Positions 16,964-25,390 of a stretch of 64,000 bases of DNA are shown here, piece after piece. The translations under genes were made by a program, and so were the position numbers. The DNA is from JAZSNL01 sp045536365. Its GTDB lineage: Bacteria > Bacillota_I > Bacilli_A > ML615J-28 > CAG-313. The notes below the pieces were generated by a model. It saw nothing but the letters and a program-made list of their open reading frames with translations. It did not search any database and was not told the origin of the DNA. Numbering within the stretch: position 1 is the stretch's first letter; every line of letters starts with the position of its first letter. The stretch is taken from contig JAZSNL010000030.1 in the NCBI GenBank assembly GCA_045536365.1, forward strand, positions 1 through 64,000. Reading direction: 5' to 3'.

Positions 16964-18880
16964 ATGAAAAAAGGATTAATTAAAATAGTATTTATATTTA
17001 TTTTAAGTTTATTAGTATCTTCAACTGTTGTTAAAGCAATCGATGATGGCCGTGTTGAAGTACCTGGAGCTTATTATGAAATTAATGAAAATCAAGAAAC
17101 AAGAATTTTAGATGGCGGAATAGAATATATTAGAGATATATCTACAAGCCATGCAGATAAAATAGATAAAGACTCATATGGATGTTCTGAATTAAATACA
17201 GCTCCACAACAAGTTAATATTTTAAAAATACCAAGTTCTAAATCAGTTAAAATTGTTAACTGGAGAGCATCAGAAAAAACATTTTGGAAAAAAGCAACTG
17301 TAGTTGATCTTGCAAGAGACTTTGAAGCAAATAATCCAGGATGGGTTGTTATTGCAGCTACAAACGGAGACTTCTTCGATATTAATGGTAATGGTTATTT
17401 ACCTTATCAAACAACAAGTGCAACATACTCTAATGGTGAAATGTATAGATCAGAAAATAGAGATGCAGTAGGTTTCAAAAACGATGGAAGCTCTGCTCCA
17501 CTTGTTCATGGTAAATGGGAAACAACAGATTTACAATTACAAATCTATGATGAAAATGAAAACATTATCGGAACATATGACATTACTAATAAAAATGAAG
17601 TTCCTACAGGTAATGGCGTAGCAGTTTATTTCTCATATCCTGTTGCAAAAGCACAATATGTAGATGTAACTATTCCTGCTGAAAACTCATATATCGTAGA
17701 ACGTGGTTATATGCTTGCAAGTGATAGTAATAACTTATACGCTAAAGGTGCTATTACAATGATTAACACAGAAGTTAATATTCAAGCAAACGAATTTGCA
17801 GTAGTAACAACAAATTCTGAAATCACATCTAAACTTGCATTAGGAACAACAATTAGAATTCAAAAGAACTTAATTGGCGATTATGCAGAATGTGATAATG
17901 CAACAGGAGTTGGTGTACAATTATTAGCGAATGGCCAAGCAACAGAAGTTTCTGATTTTTACCGTCATCCTCGTACTACTATCGGTATGACTGCAAATGG
18001 CGAAATTGTCCTAATGACAGTTGATGGTAGACAAACAGATAAAAATATGTATGGTATGTCATATAAAGAATTACAAGCAACAATGTTAAAATATGGTTGT
18101 GTAGAAGCTTATAATATGGATGGTGGAGGCTCTACAACAATGATTCTTAGAAATGCTGAAGGATCATTTGATGTAATGAATAGTCCATCTGATGGGCAAG
18201 AAAGATCAGATTCTAATGCTGTTTTAGTAGTAGCTCCTAGATTAAATGTAAAATTAGATGTTGTTGAAGATAATTCATTTACTATCTCATATGAAGGATC
18301 TAAAGATTCAACAGTTTCTAATATTGTATTACATATTAATAATGAAGAAGTTAATATTAATTCTAATACATTCACTTATAATAAGTTAAATAAACAAACA
18401 AGCTATGATTATTATTTAACATATGATTTAACTTATAATAGTGAAACAACGAAAATTACAACTGAATCGAGAACAATTACAACAGGTAAAGCTAAACCGA
18501 TATTAAAAGATTTCTATTATACAGAAACAGATACACAAATCTTCTTTAATTATCAAGTAGAAGATTTGGATACTACTTTAAACTTTATCGGATTAAAGAT
18601 AGGTCGTAAAATATATTTCTTATCTGCTACTTCAACTTCATATGTAGTTGATAAAGCTGATATCACTGAATCAGAATATTATATTACTTTAGAATATTTC
18701 TTAGATTCATCAACTAAAAATTATGGTAAAACTGATTATAAGATAGAACAATATGTTCCTGAACCTACTCCTACTCCACAACCAGAAAAGAAAGGATGTA
18801 AGAAGAAGAGTGCTTCATTAATTTCTATTTTCAGTTCATTATCTGTTGTAGTATATTTATTCTTAAAGAAAAACAAATAA
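16964..18880 (+). CDS. Secreted, membrane-anchored phosphodiester glycosidase
   Basis: A 638-residue exported protein. The start is the ATG at 16964 after AAAGGAG. Residues 1-25 are a signal peptide. The middle is a NAGPA-like (DUF2233) domain with 'TTIGMTANGEIVLMTVDGR' near residue 345 and 'YNMDGGGSTTM' near 383, the hallmark of phosphodiester alpha-GlcNAcases. Fibronectin-like strands follow (about 430-600), then a Pro/Thr/Glu linker, 'KKGCKKK', a hydrophobic helix and a Lys tail, which looks like a membrane or sorting anchor. Likely acts on cell-envelope phosphodiesters or exopolysaccharide. Confidence 0.85.
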   Translation: MKKGLIKIVFIFILSLLVSSTVVKAIDDGRVEVPGAYYEINENQETRILDGGIEYIRDISTSHADKIDKDSYGCSELNTAPQQVNILKIPSSKSVKIVNWRASEKTFWKKATVVDLARDFEANNPGWVVIAATNGDFFDINGNGYLPYQTTSATYSNGEMYRSENRDAVGFKNDGSSAPLVHGKWETTDLQLQIYDENENIIGTYDITNKNEVPTGNGVAVYFSYPVAKAQYVDVTIPAENSYIVERGYMLASDSNNLYAKGAITMINTEVNIQANEFAVVTTNSEITSKLALGTTIRIQKNLIGDYAECDNATGVGVQLLANGQATEVSDFYRHPRTTIGMTANGEIVLMTVDGRQTDKNMYGMSYKELQATMLKYGCVEAYNMDGGGSTTMILRNAEGSFDVMNSPSDGQERSDSNAVLVVAPRLNVKLDVVEDNSFTISYEGSKDSTVSNIVLHINNEEVNINSNTFTYNKLNKQTSYDYYLTYDLTYNSETTKITTESRTITTGKAKPILKDFYYTETDTQIFFNYQVEDLDTTLNFIGLKIGRKIYFLSATSTSYVVDKADITESEYYITLEYFLDSSTKNYGKTDYKIEQYVPEPTPTPQPEKKGCKKKSASLISIFSSLSVVVYLFLKKNK

Positions 18881-18887
18881 AAATAAA

Positions 18888-18930
18888 AAAAGCTAGTAAT
18901 AAGAATTATCTTATTATTAGCTTTTTGTTT
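18888..18930. terminator. Bidirectional terminator between the glycosidase and rubrerythrin genes
   Basis: AAAAAGCTAGTAATAAG pairs with CTTATTATTAGCTTTTT. Confidence 0.88.
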
Positions 18931-19464
18931 TTAGAAATTATTTGCTTTTACTTCGAAGTATGCTTGAGGATGTGCACAAACAGGGCATAATGCAGGAGCA
19001 GCTTCAGCGATATGTAAATGACCGCAGTTACGGCATACCCATACAGTGATACCTGCTTTAGCAAATACTTTAGCAGTTTCGACGTTTTCTAATAATTTTA
19101 AATATCTTTCTTCATGTTCTTTTTCAATTTTTGCAACAGCTTCAAATTGATAAGCTAATTTAGTGAAACCTTCTTCACGTGCAACTTTAGCAAATTCAGC
19201 GTACATTTCTGTCCATTCATAGTTTTCACCAGCTGCAGCTGCTTTTAAGTTTTCAGCAGTTGTTCCAAGTTCACCTAAAGCTTTGAACCATAATTTAGCG
19301 TGTTCTTTTTCATTTTCAGCAGTTTCTAAGAAAATAGCTGCGATTTGTTCGTAACCTTCTTTTTTTGCAACACTTGCAAAATAAGTATATTTATTACGAG
19401 CTTGAGATTCGCCTGCGAATGCAGTCATTAAATTTTGTTCTGTTCTAGAACCTTTTAATTCCAT
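18931..19464 (-). CDS. rbr: Rubrerythrin
   Basis: A 177-residue two-domain protein that reduces hydrogen peroxide in anaerobes. N-terminal ferritin-like di-iron domain with the ExxH-type ligands (for example 'ENEKEHAKLW' and 'AKIEKEHEERY'), C-terminal rubredoxin domain with two CxxC knuckles ('WVCRNCG' and 'ALCPVCA'). The start is placed at 19464, directly after AAGGAGG; an upstream in-frame Met has no such site. Marks an anaerobic or microaerobic lifestyle. Confidence 0.95.
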   Translation of the reverse strand: MELKGSRTEQNLMTAFAGESQARNKYTYFASVAKKEGYEQIAAIFLETAENEKEHAKLWFKALGELGTTAENLKAAAAGENYEWTEMYAEFAKVAREEGFTKLAYQFEAVAKIEKEHEERYLKLLENVETAKVFAKAGITVWVCRNCGHLHIAEAAPALCPVCAHPQAYFEVKANNF

Positions 19465-19557
19465 AATTATATCCTCCTTATTAGATATAATCAGTATATC
19501 ATATAAAGAAAAAAAATACAAATATTTTAAAAATAAATAACTTTTTGATTAAAATGC

Positions 19558-19586
19558 TTGCATTAATATATGAGATGTGTTATAAT
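19558..19586 (+). promoter_or_regulatory. Promoter of the tRNA cluster
   Basis: TTGCAT and TATAAT separated by 17 bases; the first tRNA begins 20 bases further on. Confidence 0.75.
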
Positions 19587-19606
19587 AATAAAGCATTGTG
19601 AAAGAT

Positions 19607-19689
19607 GCGGGTGTGGCGAAACTGGCAGACGCGCTAGACTTAGGATCTAGTTCTTACGAGTGCAGGTTCAAGTCCTGTCACCCGCACCA
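19607..19689 (+). tRNA. tRNA-Leu (anticodon TAG)
   Basis: Cloverleaf with a long variable arm as expected for leucine, anticodon loop CTTAGGA, T-loop GGTTCAAGTCC and an encoded CCA end. Confidence 0.95.
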
Positions 19690-19702
19690 TTACTATTGAT
19701 CT

Positions 19703-19779
19703 GGTCCTGTAGTGTAGTGGTCTATCACATCTGACTGTCACTCAGAAGATCGCGGGTTCGAGTCCCGTCAGGACCGCCA
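19703..19779 (+). tRNA. tRNA-Asp (anticodon GTC)
   Basis: Acceptor GGTCCTG pairs with CAGGACC; anticodon stem TCTGA/TCAGA with GTC; T-loop GGTTCGAGTCC; encoded CCA. Confidence 0.95.
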
Positions 19780-19785
19780 TTATAT

Positions 19786-19862
19786 GCGCCAGTAGTTCAA
19801 TTGGATAGAATGTCTGACTACGGATCAGAAGGTTGAGGGTTCGAGTCCTTTCTGGCGTGCCA
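19786..19862 (+). tRNA. tRNA-Arg (anticodon ACG)
   Basis: Acceptor stem GCGCCAG with CTGGCGT, anticodon stem TCTGA/TCAGA with ACG (read as inosine), encoded CCA. Confidence 0.95.
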
Positions 19863-19888
19863 TTTTAAAATTTAATAATTATTTTCGT

Positions 19889-19965
19889 CGGGACTTAGCT
19901 CAGCTTGGTAGAGCACTTGGTTTGGGACCAAGGGGTCACAGGTTCGAATCCTGCAGTCCCGACCA
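19889..19965 (+). tRNA. tRNA-Pro (anticodon TGG)
   Basis: Acceptor CGGGACT with AGTCCCG, anticodon loop TTTGGGA, T-loop GGTTCGAATCC, encoded CCA. Confidence 0.95.
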
Positions 19966-19967
19966 TT

Positions 19968-20041
19968 GCGGGTGTAGTTCAATGGCAGAACTTCAGCCTT
20001 CCAAGCTGACTATGTGGGTTCGATTCCCATCACTCGCTCCA
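19968..20041 (+). tRNA. tRNA-Gly (anticodon TCC)
   Basis: Acceptor GCGGGTG with CACTCGC, anticodon loop CTTCCAA, T-loop GGTTCGATTCC, encoded CCA. Last of the five-gene cluster. Confidence 0.95.
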
Positions 20042-20100
20042 TTAGAATGTGTCTATAAGTCTTTTTTAAATATAACTAAATAAGAGATTTATTGTGTAAA

Positions 20101-20128
20101 TATAGTCCGAAAGGGCTATTTTTTTTAT
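20101..20128 (+). terminator. Terminator after the tRNA cluster
   Basis: ATAGTCC, loop GAAA, GGGCTAT, then eight T. Confidence 0.85.
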
Positions 20129-20159
20129 TTTCAGAGCAAAAATATCCTAAAAGATGGTA

Positions 20160-20262
20160 GGAGCTAGTGGGGATTCGAATAGGGGAGTTGTTCGGACTCG
20201 AACTAATTAAAGTATTTTGCATTAGTGGGGACTCGAACCTATAAGAGATAATGGTGGAAAGA
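20160..20262. repeat. Partial intergenic repeat with tRNA T-loop-like boxes (copy A)
   Basis: Three boxes of the type GGACTCGAAC (T-loop sequence read on the other strand) occur within 90 bases. The last one, with the flank CCTATAAGAGAT and ATGGTGGAA, is almost the same as in the copy at 28.7 kb. No gene is present in 20042-20420 apart from the tRNA terminator and the promoter of the next gene. Confidence 0.6.
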
Positions 20263-20329
20263 ATTCTAATAATAGTGTATAATTATTATAGACATCAAAC
20301 AATGGTTGATATTATCAATTTTGCCTCCA

Positions 20330-20358
20330 TTGTTTTAAAATAATATTTGAGTTATAAT
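20330..20358 (+). promoter_or_regulatory. Promoter of the first XRE paralogue
   Basis: TTGTTT and TATAAT with a 17-base spacer. About 50 bases around it (20305-20358) recur almost unchanged in front of the second paralogue at 52.3 kb. Confidence 0.6.
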
Positions 20359-20420
20359 GTAGATGTAAATTAATTTACACTGTCAATGGCCAATGACTTA
20401 AAACTATAAAGGAGTTATTT

Positions 20421-21248
20421 ATGAATATAGGTAATAAAATAAAAGAATTAAGATTTAAGAATAAAGTGACTCAAGAAGAACTTGCAAAAGCATTACAAGT
20501 TTCAACACAAGCAGTATCAAAATGGGAAAATGGTGGATCACCAGACTTGGAACTTGTTCCATCAATAGCAACATACTTTAATGTAACAACTGATTATTTA
20601 TTTGACATGAAGAATAGTGATATTGTTAACATTGATAAGAAGGTAGCTAAATACATACAAAGTTTTGATTTAGAGAATAGAATGAATGTGGTATATGATT
20701 TAGCATTCAAAATGTCAATTGCAACACGTGGAGATGAAATTGAAGAGCAAGACAAATTTGATGAACTTATTAATAACGATGATATGTTTTCAACTATAAT
20801 AGGACCAGAAGGTATAGCAATTACATCGCTAGCAAAAACTAATAAAATATTCATATGCTTACCAAAAGATGACAAATCAGATTATTCAAAAATGCTTTTA
20901 AGTAAGGATAAACAAAGAAATTTTTGTGAATATTTAAGTGATGAATTATTTTATAATACATTAGTGTTTTTACATTCCCGTAATGGCGGAAACTTTACTG
21001 AACAATTATTAATTGATAATTTGAATATAACATATGATGAAGCAAGATCAGTTCTAAAAAAAATGGAAGAATTTAAAATTGTATCTTGTGCTGATGTTCC
21101 AATTAATGATACAACAATCGAATTATATGCTGTATTACAAAACCCTCAAATTGTTGGATTAATATCAATGCTTGACATGGTTGTTAATAAACCAAATACG
21201 TATTATTATTATTGTGGAGGACCTAACAATTATTTTAGAAATAAATAA
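20421..21248 (+). CDS. XRE-family regulator with long C-terminal domain (paralogue 1)
   Basis: A 275-residue protein. Residues 1-60 are a Cro/CI helix-turn-helix ('VTQEELAKALQVSTQAVSKWENG'). The remainder has no motif I recognise but includes a late winged-helix-like part ('TEQLLIDNLNITYDEARSVLKKM'). A close paralogue with a matching promoter is at 52361-53185. AAAGGAG precedes the ATG. First gene of the accessory region after the tRNA cluster; target genes unknown. Confidence 0.8.
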   Translation: MNIGNKIKELRFKNKVTQEELAKALQVSTQAVSKWENGGSPDLELVPSIATYFNVTTDYLFDMKNSDIVNIDKKVAKYIQSFDLENRMNVVYDLAFKMSIATRGDEIEEQDKFDELINNDDMFSTIIGPEGIAITSLAKTNKIFICLPKDDKSDYSKMLLSKDKQRNFCEYLSDELFYNTLVFLHSRNGGNFTEQLLIDNLNITYDEARSVLKKMEEFKIVSCADVPINDTTIELYAVLQNPQIVGLISMLDMVVNKPNTYYYYCGGPNNYFRNK

Positions 21249-21254
21249 TTTTAC

Positions 21255-21285
21255 TTGACTCTCCAGTTAACTGTAATGTTATAAT
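21255..21285 (+). promoter_or_regulatory. MerR-type promoter with operator in the spacer
   Basis: TTGACT and TATAAT are 19 bases apart, the unusually long spacing typical of MerR-controlled promoters. The spacer holds the perfect palindrome CAGTTAACTG (21264-21273). It lies directly in front of the MerR gene, so autoregulation is likely. Confidence 0.75.
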
Positions 21286-21329
21286 CATATTGTAATAAGT
21301 TAGCTAGCAATTATTACAAAGGAGGCTTT

Positions 21330-22292
21330 ATGAAATATTTAAGAATAGGTGATTTTTCTAATGTTGCAGGAATCAGTGTAAAAACAATTAGATTCTATGA
21401 AGAGAAAGGATTAATCAAACCTGCTTATATTGATAAATATACAGGATATAGATATTATGATGAAAAAAACATAGAACAAATATTAATGATATTACAATAT
21501 AAGAATATGGGCTTTACATTAGAAGAAATTAAAAACATAAATCCTAATCTACTTGTTTCAAAAGTTGAATCTTTAAAAGAACAAATGATTAATATAAAGA
21601 AAAATATTAATTATATTGAATCAATGATTGAAAAAGGAGAGTGTAGTGAATTGGTATTTGTAAATGATGAAAAAGTAATTGGAAAATGGGAATTATTAAA
21701 AGATGAACCATTTCCTTTTAATGAATTATATTTCTTGCCTAATGGAAAAGAATACTGGGTGTTTAGTTGGACCAAAGGATATTTAAAAATTATTGATACT
21801 TATCATCCATATGAAATAGTTAATGATATATTAATAATAGGTGTAGTTGATGTAAATGGAGTAATTGGTAAGAAAGTTAAATTTAAAAAAATCAATAACA
21901 AGGAATATTCTATTGATGATATAAGACAAGTAGATGATGTTACTTATGAATTTGTAAATGATGGAACTGTATTAGGAATATGGAGATCAATTGCATTTAC
22001 ATATAGTGATGATATTGGAGAAGTAATAAAAGATAAAAAAGATGATCTGTTTTTACAAAGATTAATATTTTGTAAAGATGGGAAACTAATTGAAGAAAGA
22101 ATAAATGAAACTATGTTTAATCATTTATTATGGACCAAAGGCAAAGTAATTGATAATAAATATAGTATGACATCATCAAAATATGAAATATTAAAAATAG
22201 AAAATGTAGAATATTTAATTTATGAATGGAAATCAGGAGACTATACATTTGGTAGAAGAAAACCTGGAAAGTATATATTAGTCAAGGAATAA
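21330..22292 (+). CDS. MerR-family regulator with two-lobed ligand domain
   Basis: A 320-residue regulator. The winged-helix DNA-binding domain is at residues 1-75 ('RIGDFSNVAGISVKTIRFYEEKGLI', then 'YRYYDEKNIEQI'), a dimerisation helix at about 80-115, then two similar lobes each starting 'V(I/L)GKWE/GIWR' and ending in a 'WTKG' or 'WKSG' strand, which looks like a duplicated lipocalin-like ligand pocket. Ligand unknown. Its operator-promoter lies just upstream; no clear partner gene, so it may act on itself or on the membrane gene behind it. Confidence 0.8.
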   Translation: MKYLRIGDFSNVAGISVKTIRFYEEKGLIKPAYIDKYTGYRYYDEKNIEQILMILQYKNMGFTLEEIKNINPNLLVSKVESLKEQMINIKKNINYIESMIEKGECSELVFVNDEKVIGKWELLKDEPFPFNELYFLPNGKEYWVFSWTKGYLKIIDTYHPYEIVNDILIIGVVDVNGVIGKKVKFKKINNKEYSIDDIRQVDDVTYEFVNDGTVLGIWRSIAFTYSDDIGEVIKDKKDDLFLQRLIFCKDGKLIEERINETMFNHLLWTKGKVIDNKYSMTSSKYEILKIENVEYLIYEWKSGDYTFGRRKPGKYILVKE

Positions 22293-22393
22293 GAAATTAT
22301 TATGTCAGTTAGCCAAAATAAAGTTATCTGGTTTTTTAAAAAGTAGAAATAAATGATGAAATGTGGTATAATTAAAACGTGAGGTGAGATGAA

Positions 22394-23323
22394 ATGAAAA
22401 AGACAATTACAACAGTTTATTTAATATGTGCTGGTATATTTATTGTTGGTATCATTTTAGGTTTATTAGGTAGACTTATTTGTGTGCGTAATAATGATAA
22501 TTATGAAGTATTGCAAGAAGAGTTTAAAGGACCAGATGTAATTGCAGAGGTATTTCATCATGATGTGAGTAAGCAAATATATGTTTGTTATAATGATGCT
22601 TCATATGTAAATGTTTATAATTCTGATGGGGAATTTCTATGGGCTATTTCAACACCTTATTTGAGAAATTGTGATTTTATATTAACAAAAGACACTTTAA
22701 TAATTTCGGGTAAAGATTCTTATATATATAATTGTCATAATGGTGAGTTTATTGAAAAAAATAATACTAATGATTTTAATATGGAAAATTCAGATGAAAA
22801 TGATGAATTAATACCTGGTGATTTAGTATATGATACGTATAATGTTTATGAGTATTTAGGAAATAATGAGTATAAAAAGATAGTTGAAAGACCTTGGTGG
22901 CATTGGATTTTTAATTTTCCAATTGATTGGTTAATTTCGTTTGGCGCTGTTTTAGTAGCTGGTATTTTGTTTTTAATTGAAAAAATTAGAGAATATGAAA
23001 AAGAAACAAAACATCAAATTGTGAGTGATAAAAAAGTAAAGTTCATAATTAATTATTATAAAATATCATCATCAATTCAAGTGTTGTATTCTATAGTTGG
23101 GTTATTATTAGGATTTATATATAAAGAGGTAATAATAGGATTAATTCCAATTGGTGTGCATTTTATAATTTCAAATATTATATTATTTAATATTCAAGAT
23201 AGTATAAATAATAATCATACTGTAATAATTGATGGAAAAGAAAAAATGTCTTTTTGGAAATATATAAATATTGCTACAATTATAATTGCCTTTATTATAA
23301 GTGTAACATTTCTTTTATTTTAG
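22394..23323 (+). CDS. Membrane protein of unknown function
   Basis: A 309-residue protein that I do not recognise. One N-terminal membrane helix (about 8-28) is followed by an extracytoplasmic region of about 140 residues with repeated beta-strand-like segments ('YVNVYNSDGEFLWAIS'), then four hydrophobic segments from about 178 on, with a charged cytoplasmic loop near 195-215. AGGTGAG precedes the ATG. A single-gene unit with its own promoter and a terminator after it. Confidence 0.6.
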   Translation: MKKTITTVYLICAGIFIVGIILGLLGRLICVRNNDNYEVLQEEFKGPDVIAEVFHHDVSKQIYVCYNDASYVNVYNSDGEFLWAISTPYLRNCDFILTKDTLIISGKDSYIYNCHNGEFIEKNNTNDFNMENSDENDELIPGDLVYDTYNVYEYLGNNEYKKIVERPWWHWIFNFPIDWLISFGAVLVAGILFLIEKIREYEKETKHQIVSDKKVKFIINYYKISSSIQVLYSIVGLLLGFIYKEVIIGLIPIGVHFIISNIILFNIQDSINNNHTVIIDGKEKMSFWKYINIATIIIAFIISVTFLLF

Positions 23324-23345
23324 CAAATTTGCTTTTAGACTGTAT

Positions 23346-23384
23346 TCAGCTAGCTAACAAACAAAAAAGTTAGCTGGCTTTTTA
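23346..23384 (+). terminator. Terminator after the membrane protein gene
   Basis: AGCTAGCTAAC pairs with GTTAGCTGGCT (one mismatch), followed by TTTT. Confidence 0.7.
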
Positions 23385-23446
23385 AATAGTAGAAATAAAT
23401 GAGAAAATGTGATATAATATTTACAAGAAAAGTAGGAGGCATTAAT

Positions 23447-24097
23447 ATGTCAAAAGAATGGAATTGGGATATTAACACAAATGATTTGTGGTTAAAACCA
23501 TCAATAGAATCATATTTTTACGTACAAGAATGGAAAAACAAGCAATTTAAAAATGTACTTGATTTGGGATGTGGTTTAGGTCGACATGCAATATTGTTTG
23601 CTAAGAATGGTTTTAATGTAACAGCTTGTGATTTATCAGAATATGGTGTGAATCATTTAAACGAGTGGGCAGACAAAGAAAATTTAAAAATTGAAACAGT
23701 AGTCTGCGATATGTTAGAATTACCATTTAATGAAAATTCTTTTGATGCAATATTCTCTTATCATACTATTTCTCATACTGATACAATGGGTGTAAAAAAA
23801 GTAATTAATGAATTAAAAAGAGTTTTAAAATCAAATGGAGAATTATTTTTAACTTTATGTTCTAAAGAAACATGGTCATTTAAGGATGCAGGATATCAAA
23901 AAATTGATGAAAATACAGTCTTAAAACAGGAAGATGGACCAGAAGATGGTATACCACATTTCTATATTAATTTAGAAGATATTAAAGAATTGTTTAATGA
24001 CTTTGAAATCATAAGTTTAAGACATACTGATGATATTTATTATACTGATAAACTTAATCATTCAAAGCATTATTTTGTACATATGAAATTGATATAG
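23447..24097 (+). CDS. Class I SAM-dependent methyltransferase
   Basis: A 216-residue methyltransferase. The start is the ATG at 23447 behind AGGAGG; an earlier in-frame ATG at 23399 lies in front of the probable -10 box. Motif I 'VLDLGCGLGRHAILFA' is followed by 'FDAIFSYHTISH' (motif IV region). Substrate unknown. First gene of an operon of seven closely packed genes ending at 28458. Confidence 0.82.
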   Translation: MSKEWNWDINTNDLWLKPSIESYFYVQEWKNKQFKNVLDLGCGLGRHAILFAKNGFNVTACDLSEYGVNHLNEWADKENLKIETVVCDMLELPFNENSFDAIFSYHTISHTDTMGVKKVINELKRVLKSNGELFLTLCSKETWSFKDAGYQKIDENTVLKQEDGPEDGIPHFYINLEDIKELFNDFEIISLRHTDDIYYTDKLNHSKHYFVHMKLI

Positions 24098-24121
24098 ATT
24101 AATTATTGGAGGGATTCTAAA

Positions 24122-24664
24122 ATGTTAAATGTAGGAACACAAACATTAGAAACTGAAAGATTGATATTAAGAAAATTTGAACTATCAGATGCAGAACATG
24201 TATACAAAAATTGGACTAGTGATCCACTTGTCACAAAACATTTATCATGGGATGTTCATAAATCAATAGATGATACAGTTAAATATGTAAATTATAAATG
24301 TGAATTATATAACAAAGATTATTGCTTTGATTGGATTGTGGTATTAAAAGAAACTAATGAACCAATTGGAGAAATATCTTCTATTAAAATATCTAGAAAA
24401 CATAGTTTAATTGATTTGGGATATTGCTATGGAAGTAAATATTGGAACAAAGGTTATGGAACTGAAGCATTACAAAAGGTTATTAAATATTTGAGAGAAG
24501 TTGCTAAAGTAGAAAAAATTACTGCTTGTCATCTCTCAATTAATCCTGCATCCGGTAAAGTGATGGAAAAAGCAGGAATGGTCTATGACGCAACATTAAA
24601 AGAATATAGAATTGATAAAAATACTAATAAACGTGTAGACTTAATATGTTATTCTACTAGATAA
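24122..24664 (+). CDS. GNAT-family N-acetyltransferase (RimJ/RimL-like)
   Basis: A 180-residue acetyltransferase. Start motif 'LETERLILRKFELSDAEHVYKNW', acetyl-CoA site 'YWNKGYGTEAL' and 'NPASGKVMEKAGM' are typical of the RimJ/RimL group that acetylates protein N-termini or small amines. It lies 24 bases behind the methyltransferase with a GGAGGG site. Confidence 0.85.
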   Translation: MLNVGTQTLETERLILRKFELSDAEHVYKNWTSDPLVTKHLSWDVHKSIDDTVKYVNYKCELYNKDYCFDWIVVLKETNEPIGEISSIKISRKHSLIDLGYCYGSKYWNKGYGTEALQKVIKYLREVAKVEKITACHLSINPASGKVMEKAGMVYDATLKEYRIDKNTNKRVDLICYSTR

Positions 24665-24694
24665 ATAATAACTTTTATTAAAAGGAGGTCTTCA

Positions 24695-25390
24695 ATGAAA
24701 TACAAAGCTATATTTTTTGATAGAGATGGAACACTTACTTATTACATTCAAGAAAAAGTTAATTGGCGTAACAAAATTATTGAAGAGTGGAGTGGCAAAC
24801 CATTCGAACTTCCTTATGATAAAATGATTATGCTTTTTAATAAAGCTAAAGAGAATAGACCATACAAATATAAAAATTTAGAAGATGAAAAAGAATTCTT
24901 TCAAAGATATTATAAATACTTGCTTATAGAAGAAGGCGTAACTGAAAAAGTAGATGAAAGATCAAAACTATTATTTGATGAGTTATGGTGTAATGGTGAT
25001 AGAGCATTATATCCTGAAACTATAGAAGTATTAGAATATTTTAAAAATAAAGGATTTAAAATAGGAGTTATTTCAGATACATCTCCATCATTACAATATT
25101 CATTAGAACAATTAGGAATAGCTAAATATTTTGATTCTTTTATAGCATCATCATTAGTCGGTGCAGGTAAACCGAGCCCAATAATATTCAATGCTGCACT
25201 TGATTCTGTTGGTGTTAAAGCTGAAGAAAGCTTATATGTAGATGATTATAAACAAGAAGCTGATGGTGCAAGAGAACAAGGGTTTACATCATTCTTAATT
25301 GAAAGAAGCTTAAAAGAGAATAATGAATGGAAAATAAGTAGTTTAAAAGAAATAATTGATTTTGTTGAAAAATTGGAGAAGGAATTATGA
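24695..25390 (+). CDS. HAD-superfamily hydrolase
   Basis: A 231-residue HAD phosphatase. Motif I 'FFDRDGTLT' (Asp nucleophile and acid), motif II 'GVISDTSPS', motif III Lys in 'GAGKPSP' and motif IV 'YVDDYKQEADGA' are all present, with a helical cap between residues 20 and 95. A small phosphorylated metabolite is the likely substrate. It overlaps the next gene by four bases. Confidence 0.85.
   Translation: MKYKAIFFDRDGTLTYYIQEKVNWRNKIIEEWSGKPFELPYDKMIMLFNKAKENRPYKYKNLEDEKEFFQRYYKYLLIEEGVTEKVDERSKLLFDELWCNGDRALYPETIEVLEYFKNKGFKIGVISDTSPSLQYSLEQLGIAKYFDSFIASSLVGAGKPSPIIFNAALDSVGVKAEESLYVDDYKQEADGAREQGFTSFLIERSLKENNEWKISSLKEIIDFVEKLEKEL

Noticed and set aside
24910..25191. Minus-strand open frame of 93 codons inside the HAD gene, and similar antisense frames elsewhere
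   Set aside because: They are complete overlaps of well-supported genes, have no ribosome-binding sites and only show the low-stop pattern of AT-rich coding DNA.
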